From Haloplanus sp. CK5-1 (GTDB lineage: Archaea; Halobacteriota; Halobacteria; Halobacteriales; Haloferacaceae), in NCBI RefSeq assembly GCF_037201915.1, contig NZ_CP147505.1:2232001-2296000 (forward strand): 64,000 bases of DNA, read 5' to 3'. The notes below the pieces were generated by a model, which made no database searches, was not told the origin of the DNA, and saw only the letters and a program-made list of their open reading frames with translations. The position numbers were made by a program, and so were the translations under genes. How positions within the stretch are numbered: position 1 is the stretch's first letter; each line of letters opens with the position of its first letter. Below, piece by piece: positions 43,456-52,722 of the stretch.

Positions 43456-44552
43456 GACTTCCGTGGGAAGGGATCGCTCCCGGCTGACGCCGCGTCGGCC
43501 GACTCGTCCGCCAAACAGTCGTCCAGCGCCGCCGTCGTCGCGTCGGTATCGAGGCTGCGACCGATGATGACGAGTCGGGTGATGGGATCGTCGGGCCCCC
43601 ACTCGCCGATGGGTCCGGCCTGGACGGTCGGCCCCGCCTGACTCACGCCGAGGACGGTCTCCGGTCGACTCGTGACCCACGCGAACCCCTTCAGGCGAAC
43701 GATATCGCCGACCCACTCGTCGAGCCACGCGTCGAACCGATCGGGATCGAACGGCCGCTCCCGGCGATAGACGAACGAACCGACGCCGTGGGCGGCGGCC
43801 GCCGGTCGGTCGTCGTGGTCGTGATCGTCGGCTCCGTCACCCTCGGCGAGCGCGCGTTTCCACCCCTGTCGGCGCTTCGCCGCCTCGAAGTCGAACGCGC
43901 CGGTGCCGAGGACGGTCTCCGGATCGACCTCGCAGTGGGTCGTCCGGTGGAGCGTCGCCCGTGGCTGGAGTTCCCGGATCGCCGCCTCGACGGCGTCCAG
44001 TTCGCCGTCGGGGACCAGGTCGCACTTGTTCAACAGGAGCACGTCGCAGAACTCGATCTGATCGACGAGCACCTCGGTGAGCGGGCGTTCCGGCGTGGGT
44101 GCCCCGTCGGGGAGCGACGCCGACGGGTCGAACGCCTTCCAGAACCCGTAGGCGTCGATCACCGAGACGGTCGTGTCGAGGCGAACGCCCGCCGGAGGAT
44201 CGCCCCCTTCCGTCCCCTCGGTCAGCGTCCGAGCGATCGGAATCGGTTCGCTGATCCCGGAGGCCTCGACGACGAGGTAATCGACGTCTCGCTCCGCGAC
44301 CAACTCGCTCACCTGGGTCACCAGGTCGTCGCGGAGCCGACAGCAGATACAGCCGTTCGAGAGGTCGATCACGTCGTCGTCGGCCGCTTCCGACAGCAGT
44401 TCGGCGTCGACGTTCACCGCTCCCATGTCGTTGACTACGACGGCGATCCGTCGGTCGCCGGGGTCGGTCAGTAACCGATTGACCAGCGTCGTCTTGCCGG
44501 CACCCAGCGGACCGCTGACGACCGTCATCGGGATGGCTCCCTCGTCACTCAT
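43452..44552 (-). CDS. CobW/P47K family GTP-binding metallochaperone
   Basis: 366 residues. P-loop VSGPLGAGKTTLVNRLL (12-28), the metal-binding NGCICCRLRDDL (C69, C71 and C72 region), switch VEASGISEPIPIA, and LLNKCDLV for guanine recognition. A histidine/aspartate patch (DDHDHDD) lies between domains. The C-terminal CobW domain ends with ITRLVIIGRSLDTDA. The family delivers zinc, cobalt or nickel. The start at 44552 begins directly before the P-loop; the longer frame upstream overlaps the tfb promoter. Confidence 0.88.
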   Translation of the reverse strand: MSDEGAIPMTVVSGPLGAGKTTLVNRLLTDPGDRRIAVVVNDMGAVNVDAELLSEAADDDVIDLSNGCICCRLRDDLVTQVSELVAERDVDYLVVEASGISEPIPIARTLTEGTEGGDPPAGVRLDTTVSVIDAYGFWKAFDPSASLPDGAPTPERPLTEVLVDQIEFCDVLLLNKCDLVPDGELDAVEAAIRELQPRATLHRTTHCEVDPETVLGTGAFDFEAAKRRQGWKRALAEGDGADDHDHDDRPAAAAHGVGSFVYRRERPFDPDRFDAWLDEWVGDIVRLKGFAWVTSRPETVLGVSQAGPTVQAGPIGEWGPDDPITRLVIIGRSLDTDATTAALDDCLADESADAASAGSDPFPRKS

Positions 44553-44609
44553 ACCTCTCCACCGAGTCGGGGCAGCGGTATCAACCCCGCGCCCGCGGAA
44601 GTCCGTCAG

Positions 44610-44619
44610 ATTTAAATAT
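44610..44619 (+). promoter_or_regulatory. TATA box of the tfb gene
   Basis: AGATTTAAATATCTTC is a symmetric AT-rich element (ATTTAAAT is itself a palindrome) about 55 bp above the tfb ATG, predicting a start near 44640 and a leader of about 30 nt. Confidence 0.55.
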
Positions 44620-44671
44620 CTTCGCCCGAGTACTTTCTGTACAGAGCCGTTTTGCTCACCCATACAAACCA

Positions 44672-45661
44672 ATGACCGACAGCGTACGCGGTTACACGAC
44701 CGAGCGCTCACGCGCGCGCGAGAGCGAGGACGAAACCGAGAGTACCGACGGGGACAGCGAGCAGTTGCGCTGTCCGGAGTGTGGAGGCCAACTCGCCACG
44801 GATACGGAACACGGCGAGACGGTATGTGCCGACTGTGGACTCGTCGTCGAGGAGGACGAGATCGACCACGGTCCCGAGTGGCGCGCCTTCGACTCCAAGG
44901 AGAAAGACCAGAAATCGCGGGTCGGTGCACCGACGACCCAGATGATGCACGACAAGGGGCTGTCGACCAACATCGGGTGGCAGGACAAGGACGCCTACGG
45001 GAAGACCCTCTCGTCGCGCCAGCGCGAGAAGATGCAGCGCCTGCGCACCTGGAACGAGCGGTTCCGCACCCGTGACTCGAAGGAGCGCAACCTCAAGCAG
45101 GCGCTCGGCGAGATCGACCGCATGGCGTCGGCGCTGGGCCTCCCCGAGAACGTCCGCGAGACCGCGAGCGTGATCTACCGGCGTGCCCTCGGCGACGACC
45201 TCCTCCCCGGTCGGTCGATCGAAGGCGTCGCCACCAGCGCACTCTACGCCGCCGCCCGACAGGCCGGCACTCCCCGATCGCTCGACGAGATTGCCACCGT
45301 CTCCCGCGTCGAGAAGGACGAAATCGCCCGCACGTACCGCTACGTCGTCCGCGAACTCGGCCTGGAGATCCAGCCCGCGGACCCCGAGCAGTACGTCCCG
45401 CGTTTCGCCTCCGAACTCGAACTCTCGGACGAGTCCGAGCGACGGGCACGAGACCTCCTCAAGACCGCCAAGGAGCAGGGCGTCCACAGCGGCAAGAGCC
45501 CGGTCGGTCTCGCCGCCGCTGCCATCTACGCCGCCGCACTCCTCACCAACGAGAAGGTGACCCAGAGCGAGGTCAGCGAGGTGGCCAACATCTCGGAAGT
45601 GACCATCCGGAACCGATATCACGAACTGCTCGAAGCCGAAGAGCAGATCCAGGTCCCCTAG
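44672..45661 (+). CDS. tfb: Transcription initiation factor IIB (TFB)
   Basis: 329 residues. Acidic N-terminal extension, then zinc ribbon C34-x2-C37 ... C52-x2-C55, B-finger region DHGPEWRAFDSKEKDQKSRV, linker, and two cyclin-fold repeats: EIDRMASALGLPENVRETAS onward and AKEQGVHSGKSPVGLAAAAI, with the end EVANISEVTIRNRYHELL. Bridges TATA-bound TBP and RNA polymerase. Haloarchaea have several tfb paralogues, and which one this is cannot be told here. Confidence 0.95.
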   Translation: MTDSVRGYTTERSRARESEDETESTDGDSEQLRCPECGGQLATDTEHGETVCADCGLVVEEDEIDHGPEWRAFDSKEKDQKSRVGAPTTQMMHDKGLSTNIGWQDKDAYGKTLSSRQREKMQRLRTWNERFRTRDSKERNLKQALGEIDRMASALGLPENVRETASVIYRRALGDDLLPGRSIEGVATSALYAAARQAGTPRSLDEIATVSRVEKDEIARTYRYVVRELGLEIQPADPEQYVPRFASELELSDESERRARDLLKTAKEQGVHSGKSPVGLAAAAIYAAALLTNEKVTQSEVSEVANISEVTIRNRYHELLEAEEQIQVP

Positions 45662-45804
45662 CGGCGTTCGACCGTCACCGGCGTGTCTTCCGGCAGGACG
45701 ACGGTGGGCGTCTCGCCCGACAGATCGACCTCGATGGTTCCGAACTCGCAGTCGACGGGAATCGTGCGGTTCAACCGATCGCTCTTGATGCGGAGGTGAC
45801 TCAT
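45658..45804 (-). CDS. Small uncharacterised haloarchaeal protein
   Basis: 48 residues, MSHLRIKSDRLNRTIPVDCE followed by a beta-type region VDLSGETPTVVLPEDTPVTV and ending ERR. No domain recognised. A TTTTTAT element (45841-45848) lies about 35 bp above its ATG, so it has its own promoter. Its TAG stop is the reverse half of the CTAG that also ends tfb. Confidence 0.55.
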   Translation of the reverse strand: MSHLRIKSDRLNRTIPVDCEFGTIEVDLSGETPTVVLPEDTPVTVERR

Positions 45805-45892
45805 GGTGGAGGGCCGTCGACCGACACCTCTCACACGCCGATAAAAAACGTTCCGTCGGAAGGCCGATACGGTCGGCGTCCGAGCCACGGAC

Positions 45893-46369
45893 ATGGAACT
45901 GACTCGCCACGTCACCGCGACGGTGTACGTCGTCGCGGACGGTGCGACCGCGCTCCACGAACACCCCGGGCTCGGACTGCGACTCCCGCCCGGCGGTCAC
46001 GTCGACCGCGGGGAACTCCCACACCAGGCGGCACTCCGAGAGGCCCGGGAAGAGACCGGTCTCGACCCGACGCTCCTGACCGACCACGCCGACGTCCGCT
46101 CGGAGACGGCGCGGTCGATCCCTCGCCCCCGACACCTGATGCTCGCGGACGTGAACGTCTGTGACGGCGAGGTCGGCCACCAACACGTCGACCACGTCTT
46201 CTACGCGAGGGTCGGGAGCCGGAAGATCGACCCCGATCCGGGCGAACCGGGCCCCGAGGCGTGGACGTGGTACGACCGCGCTACCCTCCGGGAGGCGGAC
46301 GTCGACGACGACGTACGGGAACTGGGGATCGAAGCCATCGACGCCGCCGACCGCGCGGCCGAACCGTAA
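45893..46369 (+). CDS. NUDIX hydrolase
   Basis: 158 residues. The Nudix box reads GGHVDRGELPHQAALREAREETGLD at residues about 37-61 and fits G-x5-E-x7-REUxEExGU. The N-terminal RHVTATVYVVADGATALHEH and the later TWYDRATLREADV are typical of the fold. Substrate is not predictable (NDP-sugars, oxidised nucleotides or others). Probably a single-gene transcript. Confidence 0.9.
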   Translation: MELTRHVTATVYVVADGATALHEHPGLGLRLPPGGHVDRGELPHQAALREAREETGLDPTLLTDHADVRSETARSIPRPRHLMLADVNVCDGEVGHQHVDHVFYARVGSRKIDPDPGEPGPEAWTWYDRATLREADVDDDVRELGIEAIDAADRAAEP

Positions 46370-46372
46370 CCG

Positions 46373-47464
46373 TCAGCCGTCGACGAGCGACTCGACGTAC
46401 CGGTCGACGTGACGGTCCATTCGCCGCTTGAATCCCGCCTGTCGGGCGAGGCGATCGAGTTCGCGAGAGACGAGGCTGCCGTACTGGACGGCTTTCTTGT
46501 CGGCGTCGACGACGGCGGGCGGGAGGTGGTCGGCCGCGGCCCGCCGGAGGGCGACCTTCCGTCGGTCGTCGGTCGCGAGGAGGTGGTCGGGGAGTCCGAG
46601 TGCCGCCTCGACGATGTGGTCGTCGAGGAGGGGGACGACGGGGTCGACGCCGGCGGCCCGGAGTGTGAGGGTGTCGCGTTCGATGCCGTCGGGGAGGGCG
46701 TGGAGCGTCTCCCGAACCGCGCCGCGGACGGTCGTCGCGTCGAGGCGGTCGTCGGCCGCGGGGTCGACGACCTTCGCGTACCCGCCGAACAGTTCGTCGG
46801 CCCCCTGCCCGAGTGCGAGGCGGTCGAACCCGTCGGCGGCGGCGCGTTCGGCGACTAGATACAGGGGGAGGGCGATGCTCACGCTCATGGCGTCGGTCCG
46901 ACCGGTCGCGGCGACCACCTCGGGCACCGCGCGTTCCAGATTCGCGTGCGCGAGTTCGACCACCCGGAGGTCCCGATCCATCGCCTCGGCGGCGTCGCGA
47001 GCGGCCGCCACGTCGCCCGCGTCGGGGAATCCGGCGACGTAGCAGGGGGCGTCGGGGACACCCGCTGCGACGAGTGCGGAGTCGACGCCGCCGGAGAAGG
47101 CGACGGCGAGGCCGTCGTCGTCGACCGCCGTGACCGCCTCGGTGACCGCGCGTTCGACGGCGTCGACGGCGGCGTCGTCGTCGGTCGCGACGGGCGGGTC
47201 GGGCAGCGACCAGACGCGGCGGTCGGCCGGGCCGTCGGGTGTCGGTTCCCGGACGTGGCCGGCGGGGACGGGTGTCGGATCGGCGGCGTCGACGGCGGAC
47301 GGCGCGAACCCCCAGTCCTCAGGGGTGCCAAAGAGGGGACGGCGACCGAGGACGTCGCGGACGAGACGGCCGTCGAGTCGGCCGGCGAACCCGCTCGTTC
47401 CCGGGAGCGGGTCGCCAGAATCGAGGGCACGGCGGACCGTCCCGCCGTCGGTACCGCGGATCAC
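46373..47464 (-). CDS. Asparagine synthase-like protein with degenerate N-terminal domain
   Basis: 363 residues from GTG 47464, overlapping the PHP stop as GTGA. The synthetase domain has the ATP motif LAVAFSGGVDSALVAAGV, ALGQGADELFGGYAK, VPLLDDHIVEAALGLP and the Lys/Arg-rich end. The N-terminal about 100 residues keep traces of the glutaminase fold (GRLVRDVLGRRPLFGTPE) but lack the Cys-2 nucleophile, so glutamine cannot be the ammonia source in the usual way. It may use free ammonia or act on another substrate. Confidence 0.8.
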   Translation of the reverse strand: MIRGTDGGTVRRALDSGDPLPGTSGFAGRLDGRLVRDVLGRRPLFGTPEDWGFAPSAVDAADPTPVPAGHVREPTPDGPADRRVWSLPDPPVATDDDAAVDAVERAVTEAVTAVDDDGLAVAFSGGVDSALVAAGVPDAPCYVAGFPDAGDVAAARDAAEAMDRDLRVVELAHANLERAVPEVVAATGRTDAMSVSIALPLYLVAERAAADGFDRLALGQGADELFGGYAKVVDPAADDRLDATTVRGAVRETLHALPDGIERDTLTLRAAGVDPVVPLLDDHIVEAALGLPDHLLATDDRRKVALRRAAADHLPPAVVDADKKAVQYGSLVSRELDRLARQAGFKRRMDRHVDRYVESLVDG

Positions 47465-48144
47465 AGCAGGTCGCCGAGTGCCCGGAGGACGCGCCGTTTC
47501 GCGCCGCCGGCGGCCTGTCGGAAACTGATGTGCCAGGGGGTGCGACGCCCGACGACGCTCGTCCGCCCGGCGGCGACGGCGTCGAGGATGCCCCCGGCCG
47601 AGTGTTCGTCCGCGTCGACCTCCGTGGTCGCCTGGCCGACCATCTCGGCGATGTGGGCGTCGCTCCCGGCGGTCATCGGGAGGCCGTGGTCCGCGGCGAA
47701 GCGTTCGGCCTTGCGGTTCGCTCGCCCCGTCAGCAGGCGGGAGTTGTAGACCTCGATAGCGTCGGCGGTCGCGAGGGTCTCCTCGGAGATGTGTGCGGCG
47801 ACGCCGTGGCGCGAGGACTGGAACGGGTGGGGGACGACGGCGATGCCACCGCCGTCGTGGATGCGGTCGAGCGTCTCCTCGAAGGGCAGGCCGGCGGGGA
47901 CTGCCTCGCGGACGCCGAGCGCGAGGACGTGGCCCGCGGCGGTCGTGATCTCCATGCCGGGGATGCCGATCAGGCCGTAGTCGGGGGCCTTCTCGACGGC
48001 ATCGAGGCTGGCGTCGATCTCGTCGTGGTCGGTGACGGCAAGCGCGTCGAGGCCGACCGACGCCGCCTGTTCGAGCAGGTGGTCGACGGGGTCGCGGCCG
48101 TCGTGCGACAGCGACGAGTGGGTGTGCAACTCGACCGATAACAC
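47461..48144 (-). CDS. PHP-domain metal-dependent phosphoesterase
   Basis: 227 residues from GTG 48144 (VLSVELHTHSSLSHDGRDPV), which lies about 25 bp below a TTTTTATCG element (48170-48175), typical of a leaderless message. PHP motifs: ELHTHSSLSHDG, VTDHDEIDAS, GIPGMEITTAAGHVLALG, VVPHPF and TAGSDAHIAEM, giving the histidine/aspartate set for a trinuclear metal site. Overlaps the asparagine-synthase-like gene, so it is co-translated. Physiological substrate unknown. Confidence 0.85.
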   Translation of the reverse strand: MLSVELHTHSSLSHDGRDPVDHLLEQAASVGLDALAVTDHDEIDASLDAVEKAPDYGLIGIPGMEITTAAGHVLALGVREAVPAGLPFEETLDRIHDGGGIAVVPHPFQSSRHGVAAHISEETLATADAIEVYNSRLLTGRANRKAERFAADHGLPMTAGSDAHIAEMVGQATTEVDADEHSAGGILDAVAAGRTSVVGRRTPWHISFRQAAGGAKRRVLRALGDLL

Positions 48145-48239
48145 GGTCGTACCGTCGGACGCGGGCGATAAAAAACACGCCGGTCGGTCGCCGATCACAT
48201 GGAAAGACATTACCTCCACAGCGCGAAAGACCGAGGTGA

Positions 48240-50360
48240 ATGAGCCTGTCCGATCCGGACCACGACCTCGTCGCCGCCGAACTCGGGCGGGACCCCACGC
48301 CCGCCGAGGCGGCGCTCTTCGAGAACCTCTGGAGCGAACACTGCGCCTACCGGTCGTCCCGGCCCCTGCTGTCGGCGTTCGAGAGCGAAGGGGACCAGGT
48401 GGTCGTCGGCCCCGGCGACGACGCCGCCGTCGTCGCCCTCCCCACCCACGACCCGGACGGCGAGGAGACGTACGTCGCCGTCGGCATCGAGAGCCACAAC
48501 CACCCCTCCTACGTCGACCCGTACGACGGTGCGGCGACGGGCGTCGGTGGCATCGTCCGCGACATCCTCTCGATGGGGGCCTACCCCGTCGCCCTGACCG
48601 ACTCGCTGTACTTCGGCGGCTTCGACCGCGAACACTCCCGCTACCTCTTCGAGGGCGTCGTCGAGGGCATCGCCGACTACGGCAACGCCATCGGCGTCCC
48701 GACGGTCGGGGGGAGCGTCGAGTTCGACGACGGCTACGAGGGGAACCCGCTGGTCAACGTCGCCTGCGTCGGCCTCGTCACGCCCGACCGCCTCGTCACG
48801 GCCGACGCCAAGACCCCGGGGAACAAACTCGTCCTCGTCGGCAACGCCACCGGCCGCGACGGGTTGGGCGGGGCCTCCTTCGCCAGCGAGGACCTGAGCG
48901 AGGACGCCGAGACGGAGGACCGCCCGGCCGTCCAGGTCGGCGACCCCTACACGGAGAAACTGCTGATCGAGGCCAACGAGGCGCTGATCGGCGAGGACCT
49001 GATCCGGGCGGCCCGCGACCTGGGCGCGGCCGGACTGGGTGGGGCCTCCAGCGAACTCGTCGCCAAGGGGGGACTGGGCGCGCGGATCGACCTCGACGCG
49101 GTCCACCAGCGCGAGCCCAACATGTCGGCTCTGGAAATCCTGCTCGCGGAGTCCCAAGAGCGGATGTGTTACGAGGTGCGCCCCGAAGACGTCGAGCGGG
49201 TCGAGGAGATAGCCGACCGCTACGATCTCGGCTGTTCGGTCATCGGGGAGATCCGCGAGGGCAATTACGTTTGCACCTTCGACGACGAGACGGTCGTCGA
49301 CGTGCCCGCGGCGTTCCTCGCCGACGGAGCGCCGATGAACGACCTGCCGATAGAGGAGCCGACGGCGGCGTCCCGCGACCTGCCCGACCCCGACCTCGTC
49401 GAGGCGTTCGAGGCGGTCGTCTCTAGTCCCAACACGGCGAGCAAGGAGTGGGTGTACCGCCAGTACGACCACGAGGTCGGGACGCGGACGGCCCGGCGCC
49501 CCGGCGACGACGCGGCGATCATGGCCATCCGCGAGGCTGGGACCGGACTCGCCCTCTCGGCCGGCGCCATCCCGGCGTGGACGGACGCGAACCCTCACGA
49601 GGGCGCGCGGGCGGTCGCACTGGAGAACGCCACCAACCTCGCGGCGAAGGGCGCGACGCCGCTCGCGGCCGTCGACTGTCTCAACGGCGGCAATCCGGAG
49701 AAGCCGGACGTGTACGGCGGCTTCTCCGCCATCGTCGACGGTCTCGCCGACATGTGTTCGACCCTCGACGTCCCGGTCGTCGGCGGTAACGTCTCGCTGT
49801 ACAACGACTCGGTCGCCGGTCCCATCCCGCCGACGCCGACGGTGGCCATGCTCGGTACGCGTGAGGGGTACGACGCGCCACCCCTCTCGGTCGCCGGCGA
49901 GGGGACCCTCCTCGAAGTGGGGGCACACGGCGGTGCCCTCGGCGGGTCGGAGTACCTGTCGCAGGCGGACGGGAGCGACCGATTCCCGGATCTGCCGGCC
50001 GATCCGACGGCGGCCGTCGACGCCGTCGCGACCGTCGCGAACCTGGAGTCGACGCTCGCGACCCACGACGTGAGCCACGGCGGTCTGGCCGTGACGCTCG
50101 CGGAGATGGTCGACGACGCGGGCGTGTCGGCGAGCGTCGGGAGCGCCGAGGCGCTGTTCGACGAGACGCCCGGCCGGGTCGTCGTGGAGACGGTCGATCC
50201 CGATGCGGTGCGGGCGGCAGCGGGTGAGGTTCCGGTCCGGAAACTCGGGGAGTCGACGACCGAGGCGACGCTCTCGCTTTCGGTTGACGGGAAGACGCTG
50301 GACTACGACGCCGGCGAACTGACCGACCTGCGGGCGGTCGTCGAGCGCGAACTGGACTGA
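48240..50360 (+). CDS. purL: Phosphoribosylformylglycinamidine synthase subunit PurL
   Basis: 706 residues, the large subunit type that works with PurQ and PurS. Motifs: [78 protein letters not shown] and [12 protein letters not shown], with [16 protein letters not shown] in the second half. It makes FGAM from FGAR, ATP and ammonia delivered by PurQ. Separate from the other purine genes in the window. Divergent from the PHP gene. Confidence 0.96.
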   Translation: MSLSDPDHDLVAAELGRDPTPAEAALFENLWSEHCAYRSSRPLLSAFESEGDQVVVGPGDDAAVVALPTHDPDGEETYVAVGIESHNHPSYVDPYDGAATGVGGIVRDILSMGAYPVALTDSLYFGGFDREHSRYLFEGVVEGIADYGNAIGVPTVGGSVEFDDGYEGNPLVNVACVGLVTPDRLVTADAKTPGNKLVLVGNATGRDGLGGASFASEDLSEDAETEDRPAVQVGDPYTEKLLIEANEALIGEDLIRAARDLGAAGLGGASSELVAKGGLGARIDLDAVHQREPNMSALEILLAESQERMCYEVRPEDVERVEEIADRYDLGCSVIGEIREGNYVCTFDDETVVDVPAAFLADGAPMNDLPIEEPTAASRDLPDPDLVEAFEAVVSSPNTASKEWVYRQYDHEVGTRTARRPGDDAAIMAIREAGTGLALSAGAIPAWTDANPHEGARAVALENATNLAAKGATPLAAVDCLNGGNPEKPDVYGGFSAIVDGLADMCSTLDVPVVGGNVSLYNDSVAGPIPPTPTVAMLGTREGYDAPPLSVAGEGTLLEVGAHGGALGGSEYLSQADGSDRFPDLPADPTAAVDAVATVANLESTLATHDVSHGGLAVTLAEMVDDAGVSASVGSAEALFDETPGRVVVETVDPDAVRAAAGEVPVRKLGESTTEATLSLSVDGKTLDYDAGELTDLRAVVERELD

Positions 50361-50525
50361 CTACAGGAGAAGCGGCAGGCCGAACGTGACCGCGAGGCCG
50401 ACGAGGAGGACGACGGCACCGACGCCGGCCTGCCCGGTCGAGAAGTCCTGCATCGGCGAGGTGACGCGTCCCCCGGCGTCGCCGTGTGGGTTGTGCTCGT
50501 GGTCGTCGTGTCCGTGGTCGTCCAT
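50361..50525 (-). CDS. 54-residue membrane microprotein with His/Asp-rich N-terminus
   Basis: Minus-strand frame of 54 residues: MDDHGHDDHEHNPHGDAGG, then RVTSPMQDFSTGQAGVG and one hydrophobic helix ending at FGLPLLL. It resembles a haloarchaeal family I recall as DUF7550, with the shared GRVTSPMQ(D/E)F core. The histidine-rich head suggests metal binding. Its stop abuts the purL stop. A TTTTTGTAG element (about 50548-50556) lies upstream on the same strand. Confidence 0.65.
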   Translation of the reverse strand: MDDHGHDDHEHNPHGDAGGRVTSPMQDFSTGQAGVGAVVLLVGLAVTFGLPLLL

Positions 50526-50649
50526 ACCCCACGGTGGGAAGCCGCGCTACAAAAAGACACCTGAAGCGCGTGAGTACGGCTCCCCGACCCGCCGCTTGGC
50601 CGCCACACCGGGCGGCTTTTGACCACCCCCGTCGTAGCCGCGGGCACGG

Positions 50650-51465
50650 ATGGCCGTAACCAAGCGAATCATTCCCTGCATCGACGTGGACGTTGACGAC
50701 GACGGGGAGCCGGCGGTGTACACGGGCGTCAACTTCGAGGATCTGGAGTACACCGGCGACCCCGTCGAGATGGCACGGGAGTACAACGAGGCGGGAGCCG
50801 ACGAGTTCGTCTTCCTCGACATCACGGCCAGCGCGGAGGGACGGGAGACGATGCTCGGCGTGGTCGAGGACATCGCCGATCAGGTGTTCATCCCGCTGAC
50901 GGTGGGCGGCGGGATCCGCACCCGCGAGGACATCAAGGAGACGCTCCGGGCCGGCGCGGACAAGGTGTCGATCAACACCGCCGCCATCCAAAACCCCGAA
51001 CTCGTCGACGAGGGGGCGGCCGCCTTCGGCAGTCAGTGTATCGTCATCAGCGTCGACGCGAAGCGACGCTACGACGAAGCGGGGGAGTACTACGAGCAGG
51101 TCGACGGCGAGTCCTGCTGGTTCGAGTGTACGATCAAGGGCGGCCGCGAGGGGACTGGCGTCGACGTCGTCGAGTGGGCACGCGAGGTCGAATCCCGCGG
51201 CGCTGGCGAACTGTTCGTCAACTCCATCGACGCCGACGGCACGAAGGACGGCTACGACATTCCACTGACGAGCGCCGTGTGTGAGAACGTCTCGACGCCG
51301 GTCATCGCCTCTTCGGGGTGTGGAAGCCCGGAGGACACCTACGAGGTGTTCACCGAGGCCGGGGCGGACGCCGCGCTGGCGGCCTCTATCTTCCACTTCG
51401 ACGAGTACACGATCCGCGAGGTGAAGGAGCACCTCGACGAACGGGGCGTTCCGGTTCGGCTCTAA
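50650..51465 (+). CDS. hisF: Imidazole glycerol phosphate synthase subunit HisF
   Basis: 271 residues, (beta/alpha)8 barrel. [20 protein letters not shown] contains the catalytic aspartate (D11), [16 protein letters not shown] and [16 protein letters not shown] bind phosphate, [20 protein letters not shown] has the second acid, and [17 protein letters not shown] ends the barrel. With HisH it makes IGP and AICAR, the latter feeding PurNH in this same window. The insertion [18 protein letters not shown] is a slight family variation. Confidence 0.95.
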   Translation: MAVTKRIIPCIDVDVDDDGEPAVYTGVNFEDLEYTGDPVEMAREYNEAGADEFVFLDITASAEGRETMLGVVEDIADQVFIPLTVGGGIRTREDIKETLRAGADKVSINTAAIQNPELVDEGAAAFGSQCIVISVDAKRRYDEAGEYYEQVDGESCWFECTIKGGREGTGVDVVEWAREVESRGAGELFVNSIDADGTKDGYDIPLTSAVCENVSTPVIASSGCGSPEDTYEVFTEAGADAALAASIFHFDEYTIREVKEHLDERGVPVRL

Positions 51466-51743
51466 GCGGCCTGAAACGCGGCGCTGAAGTCCTCGGAGAG
51501 CTCCTGCACGCGCCGGGAGGCGTCACCCACTGCGTCTAGGGGATCGGTCCCGGATTCGGTCTTGACCGAGAGGATGGGTTCGGTCTGGCCGCCGGACTGT
51601 TCGGGGTTCATGTCGTAGGTCGCCGCCACCACGCCCGGCGTCTCCAGCAACGCCCCCTTGAGGACGTTCATGAACGTGTGGTCCTCGCCCGCGATCTCCA
51701 TGCGAAGTTCCTCGTCGGTCTTCTCGATGACCCGTAGCTCCAT
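51462..51743 (-). CDS. rpo11: DNA-directed RNA polymerase subunit L (Rpo11)
   Basis: 93 residues. Pattern: [60 protein letters not shown], then a long helix to the C-terminus. It pairs with Rpo3 in the assembly platform of archaeal RNA polymerase. The start 51743 was chosen because upstream in-frame codons lie in the structured RNA region. Its TAG overlaps the hisF TAA at CTAA. Confidence 0.94.
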   Translation of the reverse strand: MELRVIEKTDEELRMEIAGEDHTFMNVLKGALLETPGVVAATYDMNPEQSGGQTEPILSVKTESGTDPLDAVGDASRRVQELSEDFSAAFQAA

Positions 51744-51799
51744 ACCCCTCGGTACCGCCGGTTCGCGTTTCAAGGTTTCGTATGTGACCGAGACCGACG

Positions 51800-51948
51800 A
51801 ACGGGCGACGCCCGGAAGGGGCGTCCCCCGAACGGAGAACGTTGGGGCCACGTGTCGTGGCCCCCTCGACTGACCAAGCCACTGCGAGGAGCACCTGACT
51901 CGCAATGTCTGTCGGTACTGTGACGCGTCGGGCGAAGCCCGTCCGCGC
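51800..51948 (-). ncRNA. Candidate structured non-coding RNA upstream of rpo11
   Basis: Below a TATA box at 51970-51978 the minus strand holds, within about 150 nt, four hairpins: GCGCG/CGCGT enclosing CGGGC-TTC-GCCCG (51922-51948), TGCGAG/CTCGCA (51883-51904), GGGGCCACG-ACA-CGTGGCCCC (51844-51864, nine perfect pairs), and GACGCCC/GGGCGTC within CGGG/CCCG (51802-51830). The predicted start (near 51948) is the first base of the first hairpin. No credible protein frame exists. An H/ACA-type guide RNA or another small RNA is possible; alternatively it is a long structured leader of rpo11. Class is undecided. Confidence 0.5.
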
Positions 51949-51969
51949 CATTTCCAATATTTACATATG

Positions 51970-51978
51970 TATTTAAAA
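51970..51978 (-). promoter_or_regulatory. TATA box of the structured RNA region
   Basis: On the minus strand the sequence reads CTTTTTAAATACATATGTAA; TTTAAATA (51970-51977) lies about 25 bp above the first hairpin. The flank TACATATGTA is a ten-base palindrome (51962-51971). Confidence 0.5.
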
Positions 51979-52064
51979 AGCTGTTGATAGGAAAGATATA
52001 TACTGCAAATGCCAATATAGAAATCTGTATATCGGACTATCTCCCGAATATTGGGATGTATTGG

Positions 52065-52691
52065 TCACCGAACAAAATACGGTTCGTCGCCGGCGATGAA
52101 GCGCCCGAGGTCGCTCTCGCGACGGTAGTCGGTGTCCCGGAGGGTGTGGATGGCGTCGACGAGTCGATTCGCGTCGTCGCCCTCCCAGTCGGTCGGTTCA
52201 CGGATCGGTACCACGAGCCACCCGCTCCCCAGTAGTTCCGTCGCGTGGAGGCTCTCGACGTCAAGGTCGGCCGGGTCGCGGGTCGTGTACGTTTCGAGGA
52301 CGTGCCGGGTCGCACGCTCCCCCACCGGGAAGAGGACGTGTGCGGCGATGGCTCTGAGTTCGGCGTCGAAGAACGGTTCCATCGCGCCGTAGTCGTCGTC
52401 GGTCGGGTCGCCGTCGGGGACGCAGGTGTGGAGATAGGAGAGGTAGGTCAGGTCGACGTCGGGGGCGTCGCCGGTCGTCGTCAGAAGTCCAGCGTCGTGA
52501 AGCGCCTCTTGGAGTCGGCGACCGGCGACACAGTCGGTAAAGGGGACGCCCGTCTCGGCCCCGCCGTGGACACCGGGGTGGTCGCCGACGACGTGGAAGT
52601 GGGCGTTCGCGTCGCCGCATCCGGGGACGAACCGCTCACAGGGTGGCTGCATGCCGAACGGGTTCCGCGTACGGTCGGTGACGTTTCGCAC
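52065..52691 (-). CDS. Uracil-DNA glycosylase family protein
   Basis: 208 residues from GTG 52691 (VRNVTDRTRNPFGMQPPCER); ATG 52652 is an alternative that drops 13 residues. The UDG-superfamily motifs are FHVVGDHPGVHGGAETGVPF, TYLSYLHTCVPDGDPTDDDY, LFPVGERATRHVL and WLVVPIREPTDW. Cysteines in PPCERFVPGCGD and HTC may bind an iron-sulfur cluster as in family 4/5 enzymes. Excises uracil or acts on related lesions. Ends next to an AT-rich gap. Confidence 0.78.
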   Translation of the reverse strand: MRNVTDRTRNPFGMQPPCERFVPGCGDANAHFHVVGDHPGVHGGAETGVPFTDCVAGRRLQEALHDAGLLTTTGDAPDVDLTYLSYLHTCVPDGDPTDDDYGAMEPFFDAELRAIAAHVLFPVGERATRHVLETYTTRDPADLDVESLHATELLGSGWLVVPIREPTDWEGDDANRLVDAIHTLRDTDYRRESDLGRFIAGDEPYFVR

Positions 52692-52722
52692 GGCAGAGGG
52701 GTACGCACCGAGGAACGTAAAC

